Part shown: piece by piece, positions 30,226 through 38,622 of the stretch | Layout: every line of letters starts with the position of its first letter | Position numbering within the stretch: the first letter of the stretch is position 1 | Virus record (IMG/VR): IMGVR_UViG_3300046817_000862 | Span: 1-39,486 of that record | Length of the DNA stretch: 39,486 nt | Source of the DNA: a virus | Direction: 5' to 3' (one strand) | Translations under genes and position numbers: made by a program | The notes under the pieces: generated by a model | The model's database searches: none | What the model was told of the DNA's origin: nothing | Seen by the model: the letters and a program-made list of their open reading frames with translations, nothing else

Positions 30226-30690
30226 GTGCCAGTTAGTGGCGCGGACATCGAGGCGCAGGTCGGCGCCGCGCAGGGCCTGTGGACGCACACGCCTGTCGAC
30301 TGGGCAGGCAACGAAGGCGCCGCCAAGCCCGCGGGTTGGCCGAACAACGCGGCGCAGGGCTACCTGGGCGCCGGCTCCGGCACACGCCCGAGTGGCGCGG
30401 TGACCGGCACTGGTCTGCCAGGCACGGTGACGGTCCTGGCCGTATCGATCGGCTCGATCACGTCGACGGGCGCTTCGGTCACCTTCACCCTGAGTGGCGC
30501 GCCGACCAGCTCGCGGGTCAACTACGGCACGACGACCGCGGTGACCAGCAACGCCGCGGGCACGACCGCGACCCAGCAGACCGTGCCGATCTCGGGCCTG
30601 ACGACAGGCACGAAGTACTACGTCAGCGTCCAGACGACGAACGCCACGGGGACGTTCGTGACCAACCTGTATTCGTTCGTGACGGCATGA
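30226..30690 (+). CDS. Small virion protein with a fibronectin-III/Ig-like domain
   Basis: This encodes 154 residues starting 3 nt after the previous stop. Residues 1-65 are a glycine-rich region (QGLWTHTPVDWAGNEGA). From about residue 72 there is a beta-sandwich: ITSTGASVTFTLSGAPTSS, then VNYGTTTAVTSN, then VPISGLTTGTKYYVSVQT, then TNATGTFVTNLYSFVTA. The G-L-T-x-G-T-x-Y-Y-V phrase is the classic FN3 F-strand region. Such domains decorate phage capsids or tails and bind surfaces weakly. It overlaps the next ATG. Confidence 0.8.
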   Translation: MPVSGADIEAQVGAAQGLWTHTPVDWAGNEGAAKPAGWPNNAAQGYLGAGSGTRPSGAVTGTGLPGTVTVLAVSIGSITSTGASVTFTLSGAPTSSRVNYGTTTAVTSNAAGTTATQQTVPISGLTTGTKYYVSVQTTNATGTFVTNLYSFVTA

Positions 30691-30917
30691 CCATGCAGGC
30701 AGAAGACGAGCGACTTGGCCAGATCGCGTACGACGCGTACGCGACCAATACGGGCGGCAAGTCCCTGGCGACGGGCGACGACCTGCCATTGTGGGACGAC
30801 CTGGGCGACGCGTTCAAAACGGCATGGATCGCCGCGGCGCGCGAGGTGCTGGCGAACGCTACATCCAGGACGGTGCCCGAAGAACCGGAAGACGAAGGCG
30901 ACGAGATACCCGAGTGA
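30687..30917 (+). CDS. Small acidic protein
   Basis: This encodes 76 residues from an ATG overlapping the previous TGA. It has helices LGQIAYDAYATNTGGKSLAT and LGDAFKTAWIAAAREVLANA, with the tail EEPEDEGDEIPE strongly acidic. Its GTGA overlap with the next gene supports it. It may be a chaperone or minor structural partner. No family is recognised. Confidence 0.7.
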   Translation: MTMQAEDERLGQIAYDAYATNTGGKSLATGDDLPLWDDLGDAFKTAWIAAAREVLANATSRTVPEEPEDEGDEIPE

Positions 30918-31366
30918 TCGATGAGTACGGCCGGACCGAGTACCTGAGCGTCGCCGCGGCGCATCGGCCCGACTGTACCTTCGGCCCAGGGTTTTTCAGG
31001 CTGTGCCTCGGCGACCGCAATGTCCGCTACTGCCAGACCCAACAGGACGTGCAGTTCGCCTGCGCGTTGCTCGACGGCGTGGTGCGCGAGATCAGGGTCG
31101 AGCGTGACGGCTACTGTCTGGACGGGGACCCGATGATCGGCGACGCGAACACGCCGGACGTGATCGACGGCGAGTGGTGGCTGAGCCTGCCGGTCGCCGA
31201 TGGCATGCTCGAGCTCAAACTCGAGCGCGAGGCGGACTACATCCGCGTCTACCGCCAGATCGAAGCCGCCGTGCTGCGTCGTGACAACCGCGCGTCGCAG
31301 GGTGGCGTGCGCGCGAGCATCGTCATCAAGCGACCAGGCGCACGGGTGACCAACGTGCACGTATGA
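30914..31366 (+). CDS. Virion-region protein of unknown function
   Basis: This encodes 150 residues from a GTG overlapping the previous TGA. The pattern is mixed alpha/beta: PDCTFGPGFFRLCLGDRNVR, a strand VREIRVERDGYCLDGDPMIG, then WWLSLPVADGMLELKLERE and a helix. Four cysteines are spread through the protein, without a zinc-site spacing. No family is recognised. It is followed by an ATGA overlap. Confidence 0.7.
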   Translation: MIDEYGRTEYLSVAAAHRPDCTFGPGFFRLCLGDRNVRYCQTQQDVQFACALLDGVVREIRVERDGYCLDGDPMIGDANTPDVIDGEWWLSLPVADGMLELKLEREADYIRVYRQIEAAVLRRDNRASQGGVRASIVIKRPGARVTNVHV

Positions 31367-31554
31367 CCATTAGCAGCGTGCCGGTCGTCACCGGCGACCA
31401 GACGACCAACGGCACCTGGCAGCACACCGGCCACCTGATCATCAGTTGCAAGTTGCCGTCTGGCACAGTCGTCACGCTGACCCTGCCCGAGGATTGGCAG
31501 ACTTTGAAGGCGCTCGTGCCGAACTCGCTCGAGGACCTGACGTACGGCGGGTGA
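31363..31554 (+). CDS. Small beta-rich protein
   Basis: This encodes 63 residues from an ATG overlapping the previous stop. It has strand segments SSVPVVTGDQTTNGTWQHTG, LIISCKLPSGTVVTLTLPED, then a helix WQTLKALVPNSLEDL. It looks like a small beta-barrel virion component. No family is recognised. The next gene starts 15 nt downstream with an unusual codon. Confidence 0.65.
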   Translation: MTISSVPVVTGDQTTNGTWQHTGHLIISCKLPSGTVVTLTLPEDWQTLKALVPNSLEDLTYGG

Positions 31555-31569
31555 GAGGAGGGTAGATTC

Positions 31570-31992
31570 ATCGCGAACGCGCTTTTTAATCCCGGACGTG
31601 AGGGATTTTTGCTCGGCGAGATCGACTACGACACGGCGGTTATCAAGGTCGCGCTGGTGCGCGCGTACACGTTCAGCGCTTCGCACAAGTTCGTGTCCGA
31701 CGTGACCGGCGCCAGCGGTGTGCTGCACGCGACGTCGGCCGCCCTCGCGTCGAAGACAGGCACCAGCGGGACGGCCGACGCAGCGGACATCACGTTCACG
31801 GCGCCGGCGGCCAACGCCAGCGGTCATTCGCTGCTGTACTTCCAGAGCTCCGCGGTGACGGGCGGCGCGGATGTCGCGGCGTCGGCGCAGCGTCTGATTG
31901 CCTGGGTGGACACGGGCACCGGGTTGCCGGTCACGCCCAACGGCGCCGACATCAACGTCGTGTTCAACGCATCCGGGCTCTTTACCCTCTGA
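31570..31992 (+). CDS. Phage structural protein starting at an ATC codon
   Basis: This encodes 140 residues if initiated at ATC 31570. That codon is 7 nt after GAGGAGGG (31555-31562), the strongest ribosome site nearby. The N-terminus then reads ANALFNPGREGFLLGEIDYD and IKVALVRAYTFSASHKFVSD, the well-known opening of a widespread phage virion family (usually MANALY..GR..FL.G.I). The first standard codon, TTG 31609, would delete that opening and has no ribosome site. The rest is beta-rich (ADITFTAPAANASGHSLLYF, VTPNGADINVVFNASGLFTL). It is probably a minor tail or head protein. Confidence 0.82.
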   Translation: MANALFNPGREGFLLGEIDYDTAVIKVALVRAYTFSASHKFVSDVTGASGVLHATSAALASKTGTSGTADAADITFTAPAANASGHSLLYFQSSAVTGGADVAASAQRLIAWVDTGTGLPVTPNGADINVVFNASGLFTL

Positions 31993-32015
31993 CCGTTTTT
32001 CACTCTGTAATGTAG

Positions 32016-33281
32016 ATGACCAGTCCGACGATCCCTGCCGGCACTGCAGGGATGCAGACGGTCGCTGGCGCTAACGGCACGACGTTTGCGCCGACGCTGC
32101 CGGTCGGAACGGTCGCGGGCGACCTGCTGGTCGCCATCTTCTACACCGATGCCGCGGGCACGGTGACGATGCCCAGCGGGTTCACCAACCTGTACAACGT
32201 CAACCCGTCCGGCTCGATGCACCTGCGCGTCGACTGGAAGATCGCCGTCGGCAGCGACGCCACGTCGTGGTCCTGGACGGGCTCGGTCTGGCGCGTCGGC
32301 GCGCTGCTGCGCATCACCGGTGCCCAGAGCAGCGGGACGCCGTATGAGAACAACGCCTCGGCGCAGAACACCACCAGCGTCGCCAGCACGAACTCGAGCC
32401 TGCCCAGTGTCGCGCTGACGGGTGCAGCCAGTGTCGACGACCTGGCGCTGATCGCGACAGCCGTCACCAACGACAACGCACCGACCTGGTCTGCGCCGTC
32501 GACGTGGACGATTCAGTGGAACAGCGGCGACGACATCGGCATCGCCAAACAAACGCTCGCCTCGGGCGCCGCGGCACCGGCCTCGACGCACGTCACCATT
32601 TCGGATAGCAACGCGGTCGCCGGTCCGGGCGGGACGGTCATCCTGGCCATCAAGTCGCCGTCCGGCGCTCCCAGCCCGCAGACCGTCACACCGGGCTTCA
32701 TCAGTACGGCGGAGTCGGTCTATCAACCGAACGTCAAGCTCCAGGTTCTGCCCAACGCGATAGGCACGGCGGAGTCGGTCGCTCAGCCGACGGCCCTGTT
32801 GCAGGTCCTGCCGAACGCGATCACCACGGCCGAGGGGGTGTACGGGCCGGTGGTCACGCTCAGCGGCGGCGCGCAGTCGGTCGTTCCGAACGTGGTCGCC
32901 AGCGCCGAGAACGTCTTCGGCCCGACGGTCACGCAGCAGGTCCTGCCCGACACCATCGCGACCTCGGCGCTGGTGCGCAACGCGATGGTCATGCTGGTCA
33001 TCCCGCAGACCGTCAACCCGGCAGCCATCAGCAGTGCGGAACAGGTCTACCCGCCATCGTTTGTCGGCTTCGGCGTTCCGGAGATACACCCCGACAGCAT
33101 CCCGTCCGCGGCGAGCGTGTACGCACCGACCGTCAGCGTCGTGCCGCGGTCGATCGCGCCGCCACTGCTCGTCGGACTTGGTCTCAGCGCTCCTGTCCTG
33201 ATCCTGGCCGTCGCCGGTGGCGCGCCGGCACTGGTGTCGGGACCAGTGTCTGGAGCACCTTCGCTGGTGCTAGTACCGTAG
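32016..33281 (+). CDS. Virion surface protein with tandem TAESV repeats
   Basis: This encodes 421 residues. Residues 1-215 form a beta-sandwich domain (GDLLVAIFYTDAAGTVTMPS, RVGALLRITGAQSSGTPYEN). From about residue 225 a repeat of 20-24 residues recurs at least six times with the core I-x-T/S-A-E-S-V-y-x-P-x-V: ISTAESVYQPNVKLQVLPN, IGTAESVAQPTALLQVLPN, ITTAEGVYGPVVTL, then VASAENVFGPTV and SIPSAASVYAPTV. The DNA shows this as repeated CGGCGGAGTCGGTC words at 32707 and 32767. Such repeats make beta-solenoid or spike shafts in tail proteins. The stop is followed by 13 nt. Confidence 0.82.
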   Translation: MTSPTIPAGTAGMQTVAGANGTTFAPTLPVGTVAGDLLVAIFYTDAAGTVTMPSGFTNLYNVNPSGSMHLRVDWKIAVGSDATSWSWTGSVWRVGALLRITGAQSSGTPYENNASAQNTTSVASTNSSLPSVALTGAASVDDLALIATAVTNDNAPTWSAPSTWTIQWNSGDDIGIAKQTLASGAAAPASTHVTISDSNAVAGPGGTVILAIKSPSGAPSPQTVTPGFISTAESVYQPNVKLQVLPNAIGTAESVAQPTALLQVLPNAITTAEGVYGPVVTLSGGAQSVVPNVVASAENVFGPTVTQQVLPDTIATSALVRNAMVMLVIPQTVNPAAISSAEQVYPPSFVGFGVPEIHPDSIPSAASVYAPTVSVVPRSIAPPLLVGLGLSAPVLILAVAGGAPALVSGPVSGAPSLVLVP

Positions 33282-33294
33282 GAGCAACTCGAGC

Positions 33295-34320
33295 ATGCCC
33301 ACCCTTCAGCAGTACCGATCCAGTTTCTCGGCCGAGGCGGGCCCGTACATCGGTCCTGAGTCGTACGAAGTGCGCGCGATGGGCGGCTCGGACCTGACCA
33401 AACTGGTCTGCACCATCTATCCCATCCAGTCGGGCATCCCCCAGCAGGACCAGTTGATCGACCGCCCGCTGTACCGCCCCAACGCGGTGCAGCAAACGGA
33501 CCGCAATCGCTACGTGATGACCTACGACCCCGCGAGTGGCACCATCACGCCCGACATTGTCTGGGCCGTGGCGCCCTTCTCGGATGTCGCGGGTTCAACG
33601 TACGGGTTCCTGGAAGCGTTCACCTATCACGACCTCGAGCAGTACGTGTACCAGGACATCGAGGGCGCGGGCATCAACGGCATCGGCGAGCGCTTCGAAG
33701 TGCTCGGGCCATTCGACGTGCCAACCTGCCATCGGCTGATCAACGAGGGCCTGCGCCACTGCTGGCTGGTGGTCGAGGTGGCGTGCGTGCCGACCATCGA
33801 GATGACCAGGCACGACCTGAACCTGGTCGCACCGTGGCTGATCGACCCTGGCGACGTGCTGCAGGTCGGCCTGCTGGCCAATGGCGAGGATCGCAACCTG
33901 CAGGATCCATTCGAGCGGCGGATCTACGGGCGGGTGGAGCGCGATGGTGGGCACTTCTACCTGCAGACCGGGTCGCTGACGTTCAGCACTGGCGACCTGA
34001 TCTACCTGCGCTGCCTGAAGCGCGCGTACGACCACTGCCGTGCGGCTGGCGGTGTCTTCGGCGAACAGCAGGGGCTGGCGCTCGAGACGGACGAGGCGCC
34101 CGCGGAGCGTGGCTGGGTGGCCGCCGCGGCGCTCGTCGCGGGCTGGCGCCAGTTCGGACACCTGCTCGAGCCGGCGGCGAACCAGCGCCTCATCAGGGAC
34201 CAGGCGTCCGCGGTCGCGGCGTTCAACGACCTGGTCCGCGAGCACCTGGTGGCCGACATGCCGCAGAAGAAGCTGTACCGCCCGCGCACGTTCGGGCCCG
34301 CGGTCAGGATGGCCGGCTAG
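33295..34320 (+). CDS. Tail or neck protein of unknown family
   Basis: This encodes 341 residues, 13 nt after the previous stop with GGAGCAAC upstream. It has beta-rich and helical segments: SYEVRAMGGSDLTKLVCTIY, YVYQDIEGAGINGIGERFEV, MTRHDLNLVAPWLIDPGDVL, IYLRCLKRAYDHCRAAGGVF. The C-terminus has helices (DQASAVAAFNDLVREHL) and PQKKLYRPRTFGPAVRMAG. Its place between the repeat protein and the large tail protein suggests a connector or adaptor. It shares 1 bp with the next start. Confidence 0.75.
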   Translation: MPTLQQYRSSFSAEAGPYIGPESYEVRAMGGSDLTKLVCTIYPIQSGIPQQDQLIDRPLYRPNAVQQTDRNRYVMTYDPASGTITPDIVWAVAPFSDVAGSTYGFLEAFTYHDLEQYVYQDIEGAGINGIGERFEVLGPFDVPTCHRLINEGLRHCWLVVEVACVPTIEMTRHDLNLVAPWLIDPGDVLQVGLLANGEDRNLQDPFERRIYGRVERDGGHFYLQTGSLTFSTGDLIYLRCLKRAYDHCRAAGGVFGEQQGLALETDEAPAERGWVAAAALVAGWRQFGHLLEPAANQRLIRDQASAVAAFNDLVREHLVADMPQKKLYRPRTFGPAVRMAG

Positions 34321-36275
34321 TGTCGCTGTACGCCAAGCGCTCCCCGTGGCCCTATCACGTGGTGATTTCGGGTACGGGTTTTCTGATTGGCTCGCAGCAA
34401 CCTGGTCAGCCAGCGCTGGTGTCGACCAAGTCGCAGGACATCTCCGCTGTTGCACCGCCCGATTACTCGTACGCCGGCGCGAACCCGACCAATGACCGCG
34501 AGGAGCCGTTCCAGAACCTGACACTGGGTCTCGGTCTGGCGCTGCAGGAGAAATGGGACGATCAGCGCTATATCGCGGCCAACGCGGTCGACCTGTCGGT
34601 CTGGCCGTGGTGCCTTGGACCGGAGATTGGCACCTACACCGCGGCGAGCATCGACGCGACCAGGGGCATCGGCAAGTTCTTCGAGATTGGCAACACGCTG
34701 TTCGCGGCCAATGGCGTGAACGTGCTCCAGAAGGCGGCGGGCACGACCGACACCTGGTCGGTGGTCAAGACCTTCGCCCAGCCGATTCTGGACGTGTGCG
34801 TGTTCACGTCCAACTTCGACGGCGTCCAGCGGGCGTTCTTCGCCCTGTCGGGCGCGCCGGCGCAGTGGACGACCAACGGCACGGCGTACACCGCGATGGC
34901 GACGTTCAACGCCCTGTCGTTCACGGTCATCGGCAAAGAGTTCTGGTGGGCGGACGATACGAACCGCTTGAGAAAACTGGATACCAACGCGGACCCGACC
35001 GTCGAAGCGAACTACACCAGCCTGATCTTCCGAGCGGGCGACAAGTCGGCGCAGATCACGTCGCTGCTGGTGACCGCCGGCGGCACGCTGGTGATTGCCA
35101 AGACGGATGGCCTGTATACGCTTAACGCTGCAGGCGATGACCACGAGCTTTTTCCCTTCTTGCGATACGCGGACACGGCCAACAACGGCAAAGCCTGGGG
35201 CACCTTCGAAAACGGCCTGTTCGTGGCCTATGGCGACTCGCTCGGCAGGGTTGACCCTGATCTGTCGTGGACGTCGGTCGGCCCAGACGACCTGACCTCG
35301 AACGTGACGGGCATCTCCGGGCGAGTGACTGCATTCGCCGGGGTGGAGACGATGTTTGCCTACGCTGCGCTGCTGGATCGCAATACCAACACCGGCTACC
35401 TGTGCAAGTTCGGCGCGTGGGTGAGCATCGGCGTCAGGGGGCCGCGGCAGAGCACGCTGGTCACCGCGCTCGGCTCGCAGGGCACGGGCGAGCCGGTGCA
35501 CATCGACGCCTGGCACGGCAGCGTGTCGATCCCGTTCACCGGCCGCGCCATCCAGGCGCTGTTCGTCTCGGGTCTCGGTTCACCCGTGGCTGGTCACACG
35601 CGGACCTATATCGGCTTTTCCGACGGCAGCATCGGCTGGGTATTGAACCCGTGTACGCCCAATCCCGCGGGCTGCATCGACTACCACTACTTCGTCGGCG
35701 ACGGCTGGGTCGACCTGCCGGTCTGGCACGGCGGCTACCACGCGTCGAAGAAGAGTTTGCGCCACTTCAGCGTGACGGGCCCCAGGATCGACGCCAACGA
35801 CTACGTCACGCTCGAGTACCGTCTGGACCCCACGACGGGCATGGCCTGGACGTCGCTGGGCCATACGTTCAACTCGGGCGTGTATGACCGCGTGAAGTTC
35901 CCGACGGGTGCCACATGCACGCTGGCAGCGCTGCGGGTCCACCTGCACAACACCGACCACGCCAGCTCGCCGCTCGTGTCGGCCGTGTCGCTGGGCCACG
36001 CGCTGCGGCCGCAGCGGGTGATGGAGTTCCAGGCGGACATCCTGTGCGCCGATGGACTGGTGCGCCGCGATGGCGTGCCGATCAGGATGGGTCGCACGCA
36101 GATTCAGAAGTTGATCGAGGCGGCGGTCGACAATCCTGGCGCGGTCAACGTGACGCTCCCCGACGAGACGAACCAGCAGCTGTCGTTTACCGATTACCAG
36201 GTTTCTCAGTCCTTCGATGAGGTGGGGAGACAATGGCGCGGCTCGTTAAAAATTAAGGCAGTCCAATTTGTTTAG
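34320..36275 (+). CDS. Large tail protein with beta-propeller-like centre
   Basis: This encodes 651 residues from a GTG sharing one base with the previous TAG. The N-terminus has PWPYHVVISGTGFLIGSQQP. Strand-turn-strand units with DGLYTLNAAGDDHELFPF, GLFVAYGDSLGRVDPD and TYIGFSDGSIGWVLNP recur about every 50 residues, the look of a beta-propeller as in several phage tail-hub proteins. The C-terminal module (MGRTQIQKLIEAAVDNPGAV, GRQWRGSLKIKAVQF) resembles tail-attachment sheets. It may be the hub or host-contact structure of a short tail. Confidence 0.8.
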   Translation: MSLYAKRSPWPYHVVISGTGFLIGSQQPGQPALVSTKSQDISAVAPPDYSYAGANPTNDREEPFQNLTLGLGLALQEKWDDQRYIAANAVDLSVWPWCLGPEIGTYTAASIDATRGIGKFFEIGNTLFAANGVNVLQKAAGTTDTWSVVKTFAQPILDVCVFTSNFDGVQRAFFALSGAPAQWTTNGTAYTAMATFNALSFTVIGKEFWWADDTNRLRKLDTNADPTVEANYTSLIFRAGDKSAQITSLLVTAGGTLVIAKTDGLYTLNAAGDDHELFPFLRYADTANNGKAWGTFENGLFVAYGDSLGRVDPDLSWTSVGPDDLTSNVTGISGRVTAFAGVETMFAYAALLDRNTNTGYLCKFGAWVSIGVRGPRQSTLVTALGSQGTGEPVHIDAWHGSVSIPFTGRAIQALFVSGLGSPVAGHTRTYIGFSDGSIGWVLNPCTPNPAGCIDYHYFVGDGWVDLPVWHGGYHASKKSLRHFSVTGPRIDANDYVTLEYRLDPTTGMAWTSLGHTFNSGVYDRVKFPTGATCTLAALRVHLHNTDHASSPLVSAVSLGHALRPQRVMEFQADILCADGLVRRDGVPIRMGRTQIQKLIEAAVDNPGAVNVTLPDETNQQLSFTDYQVSQSFDEVGRQWRGSLKIKAVQFV

Positions 36276-36829
36276 TTGACATGGCTCCACGTCTTGCCGT
36301 TTCTGACGCGATCGATAGTGTCACGAGTCACCCGGTAGTACCGGGCCAGGCGCGCCCCACTGCCATAGGAACGTGGAGTTGCAAGGATGTCGCGAACGGC
36401 CGCATCGGTCAGTTTCGCCTGGTTGTTGCGCTCCCCGCGTGGTGTTCGGGCCTGTTGTTTATCGGCGTCGACCAACCCTGTCTCGAACGCGTGGTGCAGG
36501 TTCTCCCGATGTGGAACCCACTCAAGGTTCACCAATCGGTCGTCGGTTTTGATGCCGTTCTTGTGATTGCACGTAACTGTGTGCGACGGACCTGGACGCG
36601 GTCCGACGAACGCCTCCAGTACAAGGACATGCACGCATTCACTCGTTGTCACACCACCGATGGACAGTACGACGAGCGGATAGAGCCCGGCTGGCGTGCC
36701 TGCTTTCAGAATTTTGCCGACATGCGTTCCCTTGCCAGGTTTGGCACGACGCACACGTCCCCAATCCGAGACTTCGTACACGCCGTCAAACCGCGCCAGT
36801 GGGCGCCATTCTTCGCTTAGGAGGGACAC
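36272..36829 (-). CDS. NUMOD4-HNH homing endonuclease, antisense in the tail region
   Basis: This encodes 185 residues from a GTG at 36829 that abuts the next rightward gene's GTG back to back. The frame stays open to 36955, so the start is not certain. NUMOD4 is clear (WRPLARFDGVYEVSDWGRV). The HNH core is HTVTCNHKNGIKTDDR then NLEWVPHRENLHHAFETG. A C-terminal helix-turn-helix begins NNQAKLTDAAVRDILATP and ends TRDTIDRVRNGKTW. These proteins bind long sites through the helices and insert by homing. It fills exactly the gap between two tail genes, and its stop overlaps that of the upstream tail gene. Confidence 0.92.
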   Translation of the reverse strand: MSLLSEEWRPLARFDGVYEVSDWGRVRRAKPGKGTHVGKILKAGTPAGLYPLVVLSIGGVTTSECVHVLVLEAFVGPRPGPSHTVTCNHKNGIKTDDRLVNLEWVPHRENLHHAFETGLVDADKQQARTPRGERNNQAKLTDAAVRDILATPRSYGSGARLARYYRVTRDTIDRVRNGKTWSHVN

Positions 36830-37504
36830 GTGGCCAGGACTGTCGCTACAAATTTCACGGGCGCGCTTCAGTACCCATATGCTACAGCAGCCGGAGACAT
36901 TTTCAAAAAGGAAGACGTGCAGACGCTGGCGCAGGCGGTCGACCAGCACGACCACTCCAGTGGCAAGGGCCTGGTGCTGTCGGCTACGTCGATCCCAAGC
37001 GGATTCATCACGTCGGCCATGATCGCCGACGGCACGATTGTGTCGGCCGACATTGCAGATGGGACGATTGCGGCCGTGGACATGGCAGCGGGGGCGGCGC
37101 TGGCCAATCTTGCGGCGGGGAGCATTTCGCGCTCAACCCTGGTCGCCATTACGGCGGCATCCACCACAACGTCCGTGTCATTTGTCGCGAGTGGCGTGGA
37201 CGTTGTGGCGTGGTCGCCCGTCGCAGGCAACGCCTACGTGCATGCGACATGGACAGGACAGGTTTCATGCACCACCAAGGGCGCCATCATCCAGATGTAC
37301 CTGGCGTTTGGGGGCGCGGCATCGTTCCAACCAACAGTCTTGCATGCGCCGGACGTGAGCTACGGCGTACCGGTGCAACTCGATGCGTACATACCGACGG
37401 CAGCCGCGGGCGTGCAGAATTTCCAGGTGTTCTGGCTGACGAATGCGGGCACGTTGTCGATGGTGAGTAACCGATCGATTCTCGTGTGCGAGTCGGTCCG
37501 ATGA
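36830..37504 (+). CDS. Tail fibre or spike-like protein
   Basis: This encodes 224 residues from a GTG with AGGAGG just upstream. The opening HDHSSGKGLVLSATSIPSGF is a familiar phage fibre phrase. It is followed by a five-residue-periodic stretch (ITSAMIADGTIVSADIADG, then TIAAVDMAAGA) that probably forms a short left-handed beta helix or fibre shaft. The rest is a jelly-roll-like beta domain (VDVVAWSPVAGNAYVHATW) suited to receptor contact. It overlaps the next ATG. Confidence 0.85.
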   Translation: MARTVATNFTGALQYPYATAAGDIFKKEDVQTLAQAVDQHDHSSGKGLVLSATSIPSGFITSAMIADGTIVSADIADGTIAAVDMAAGAALANLAAGSISRSTLVAITAASTTTSVSFVASGVDVVAWSPVAGNAYVHATWTGQVSCTTKGAIIQMYLAFGGAASFQPTVLHAPDVSYGVPVQLDAYIPTAAAGVQNFQVFWLTNAGTLSMVSNRSILVCESVR

Positions 37505-37839
37505 CGGTGACCGACGTGGGTGTGTCGACTGGCGGGAAGTCGATCAACCTGTCTCAGTTGCAGACCGAGCTCGAGGCGGCCGGCATCGATTGCAGTGCCG
37601 GCCTGGGCATGACGGACGACCAGGTGTACACCTACAACGCCGAAGGCCAACCGACGGACTTTCCGAGCGCTGCTCAGGCCACGGTCGACGCCACGATCGA
37701 CGCACACGTCGCGCTGCGCCCGATGACCGACCAGGAGCTCGCCGCCGAGTTTCAGGCCACCAGCGACCCCGCGCGCAAGCAGGACATTCGCGACATGCAG
37801 TCGGGCCTGATCCCGCGCGAGCAGGTGCCAATGACATGA
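37501..37839 (+). CDS. Small tail-region protein, fibre assembly candidate
   Basis: This encodes 112 residues from an ATG overlapping the previous TGA. It has SINLSQLQTELEAAGIDCSA, then TIDAHVALRPMTDQELAAEF, then helix ARKQDIRDMQSGLIP. A short helical protein after a fibre gene is the usual place of a fibre assembly or chaperone protein. No family is recognised. It overlaps the next ATG. Confidence 0.7.
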   Translation: MTVTDVGVSTGGKSINLSQLQTELEAAGIDCSAGLGMTDDQVYTYNAEGQPTDFPSAAQATVDATIDAHVALRPMTDQELAAEFQATSDPARKQDIRDMQSGLIPREQVPMT

Positions 37840-38060
37840 GCATGGTCGACCACATCATCTGGTCCGCGGCCGGCGGCGGCGACCTGAACACCAGCGGCGC
37901 GATTTACAAGCTGTGGGTCGCCTACCGCGACGAGGGCAACTACCTGGGCGTGCCGCTCTCACCCGAGACACCCGTCAGCGACACCGAGGTGCAGCAGCCA
38001 TTCTCGAGCGGCGCCGTAATAGCCTGGAACCCCGTTGACGGAGCGCGCCTGGTCTCGTGA
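37836..38060 (+). CDS. LGFP-repeat-like small protein
   Basis: This encodes 74 residues from an ATG overlapping the previous stop. IYKLWVAYRDEGNYLGVPLS followed by PETPVSDTEVQQPFSSGAV and IAWNPVDGARLV matches the LGFP repeat pattern (aromatic strand, G-x-x-x-x-L-G-x-P, F-x-x-G-x-I). LGFP repeats occur in actinobacterial cell-wall proteins and bind the wall. Directly upstream of the lysis enzyme it probably acts as an endolysin or tail wall-binding module, like a split binding domain. Confidence 0.7.
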   Translation: MSMVDHIIWSAAGGGDLNTSGAIYKLWVAYRDEGNYLGVPLSPETPVSDTEVQQPFSSGAVIAWNPVDGARLVS

Positions 38061-38614
38061 CTGTCGCTGCGCTCTATACCCCCGCACACAAATGGGAATC
38101 TGACCCCTGGCCTGAGCCCGGAGATCCGGGCGACCTGACGTTCAACCGCAACGAACCGCCCGTGCGCCAGACGGCGTCCTGGACGTGCTCGTGCGCCGCG
38201 CTGGCGTGGGTGATGAACGCGCTGGGCGTCGAGGCGCTGACAGGTGGAAAGTGGGACGAGTGGGACGGCGTCAACGAGCTGCGCCGCATCGCCGGCTACG
38301 GTGCCGTCTCACCCGACTACGGGCTGGCCTACGCCTCGGGCGTCGACCTCGAGCGCGTGTACAACGACTACGGCTACGTGGTGCAGCGTCAGCCGGTGGA
38401 CTGGGCCGACCTCGCGTACCTCTGCGAGCTCGGCATCGGGCAGCTCGGCGGGGCGCGCTGGTACCACTGGACCGGAGTCCGCGGTTACGACGGCAGACAG
38501 TTCAATCTGGCCAATCCGGCGTTCACCTGGAAGGGCGTGGGTGACGACCTGGACCCGAACGAGTGGAACGCCTGGGGCGCATGGCAGGCCGTCATGGTCA
38601 CCGGCGTGCAATAG
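38057..38614 (+). CDS. C39-like cysteine peptidase, candidate endolysin
   Basis: This encodes 185 residues from a GTG overlapping the previous stop (GTGA). The active-site segment is RQTASWTCSCAALAWVMNAL, a Q...C dyad of the papain/C39 type. YHWTGVRGYDGR supplies the later catalytic His and the neighbouring loop, and NLANPAFTWKGVGDD the C-terminal strand. From memory related chains are common as Chloroflexota and actinobacterial wall peptidases. Followed at once by small membrane proteins, it is the best endolysin candidate, cutting peptide cross-links. The second cysteine (CSC) makes the nucleophile ambiguous by eye. Confidence 0.75.
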   Translation: MTVAALYTPAHKWESDPWPEPGDPGDLTFNRNEPPVRQTASWTCSCAALAWVMNALGVEALTGGKWDEWDGVNELRRIAGYGAVSPDYGLAYASGVDLERVYNDYGYVVQRQPVDWADLAYLCELGIGQLGGARWYHWTGVRGYDGRQFNLANPAFTWKGVGDDLDPNEWNAWGAWQAVMVTGVQ

Positions 38615-38622
38615 GAGATGGC

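Noticed and set aside
31824-33089. Leftward open frame of 421 codons opposite the repeat-bearing virion gene
   Set aside because: Almost pure Arg/Asp/Gly/Ala text, typical antisense shadow; the rightward frame has beta-domain and repeat structure.
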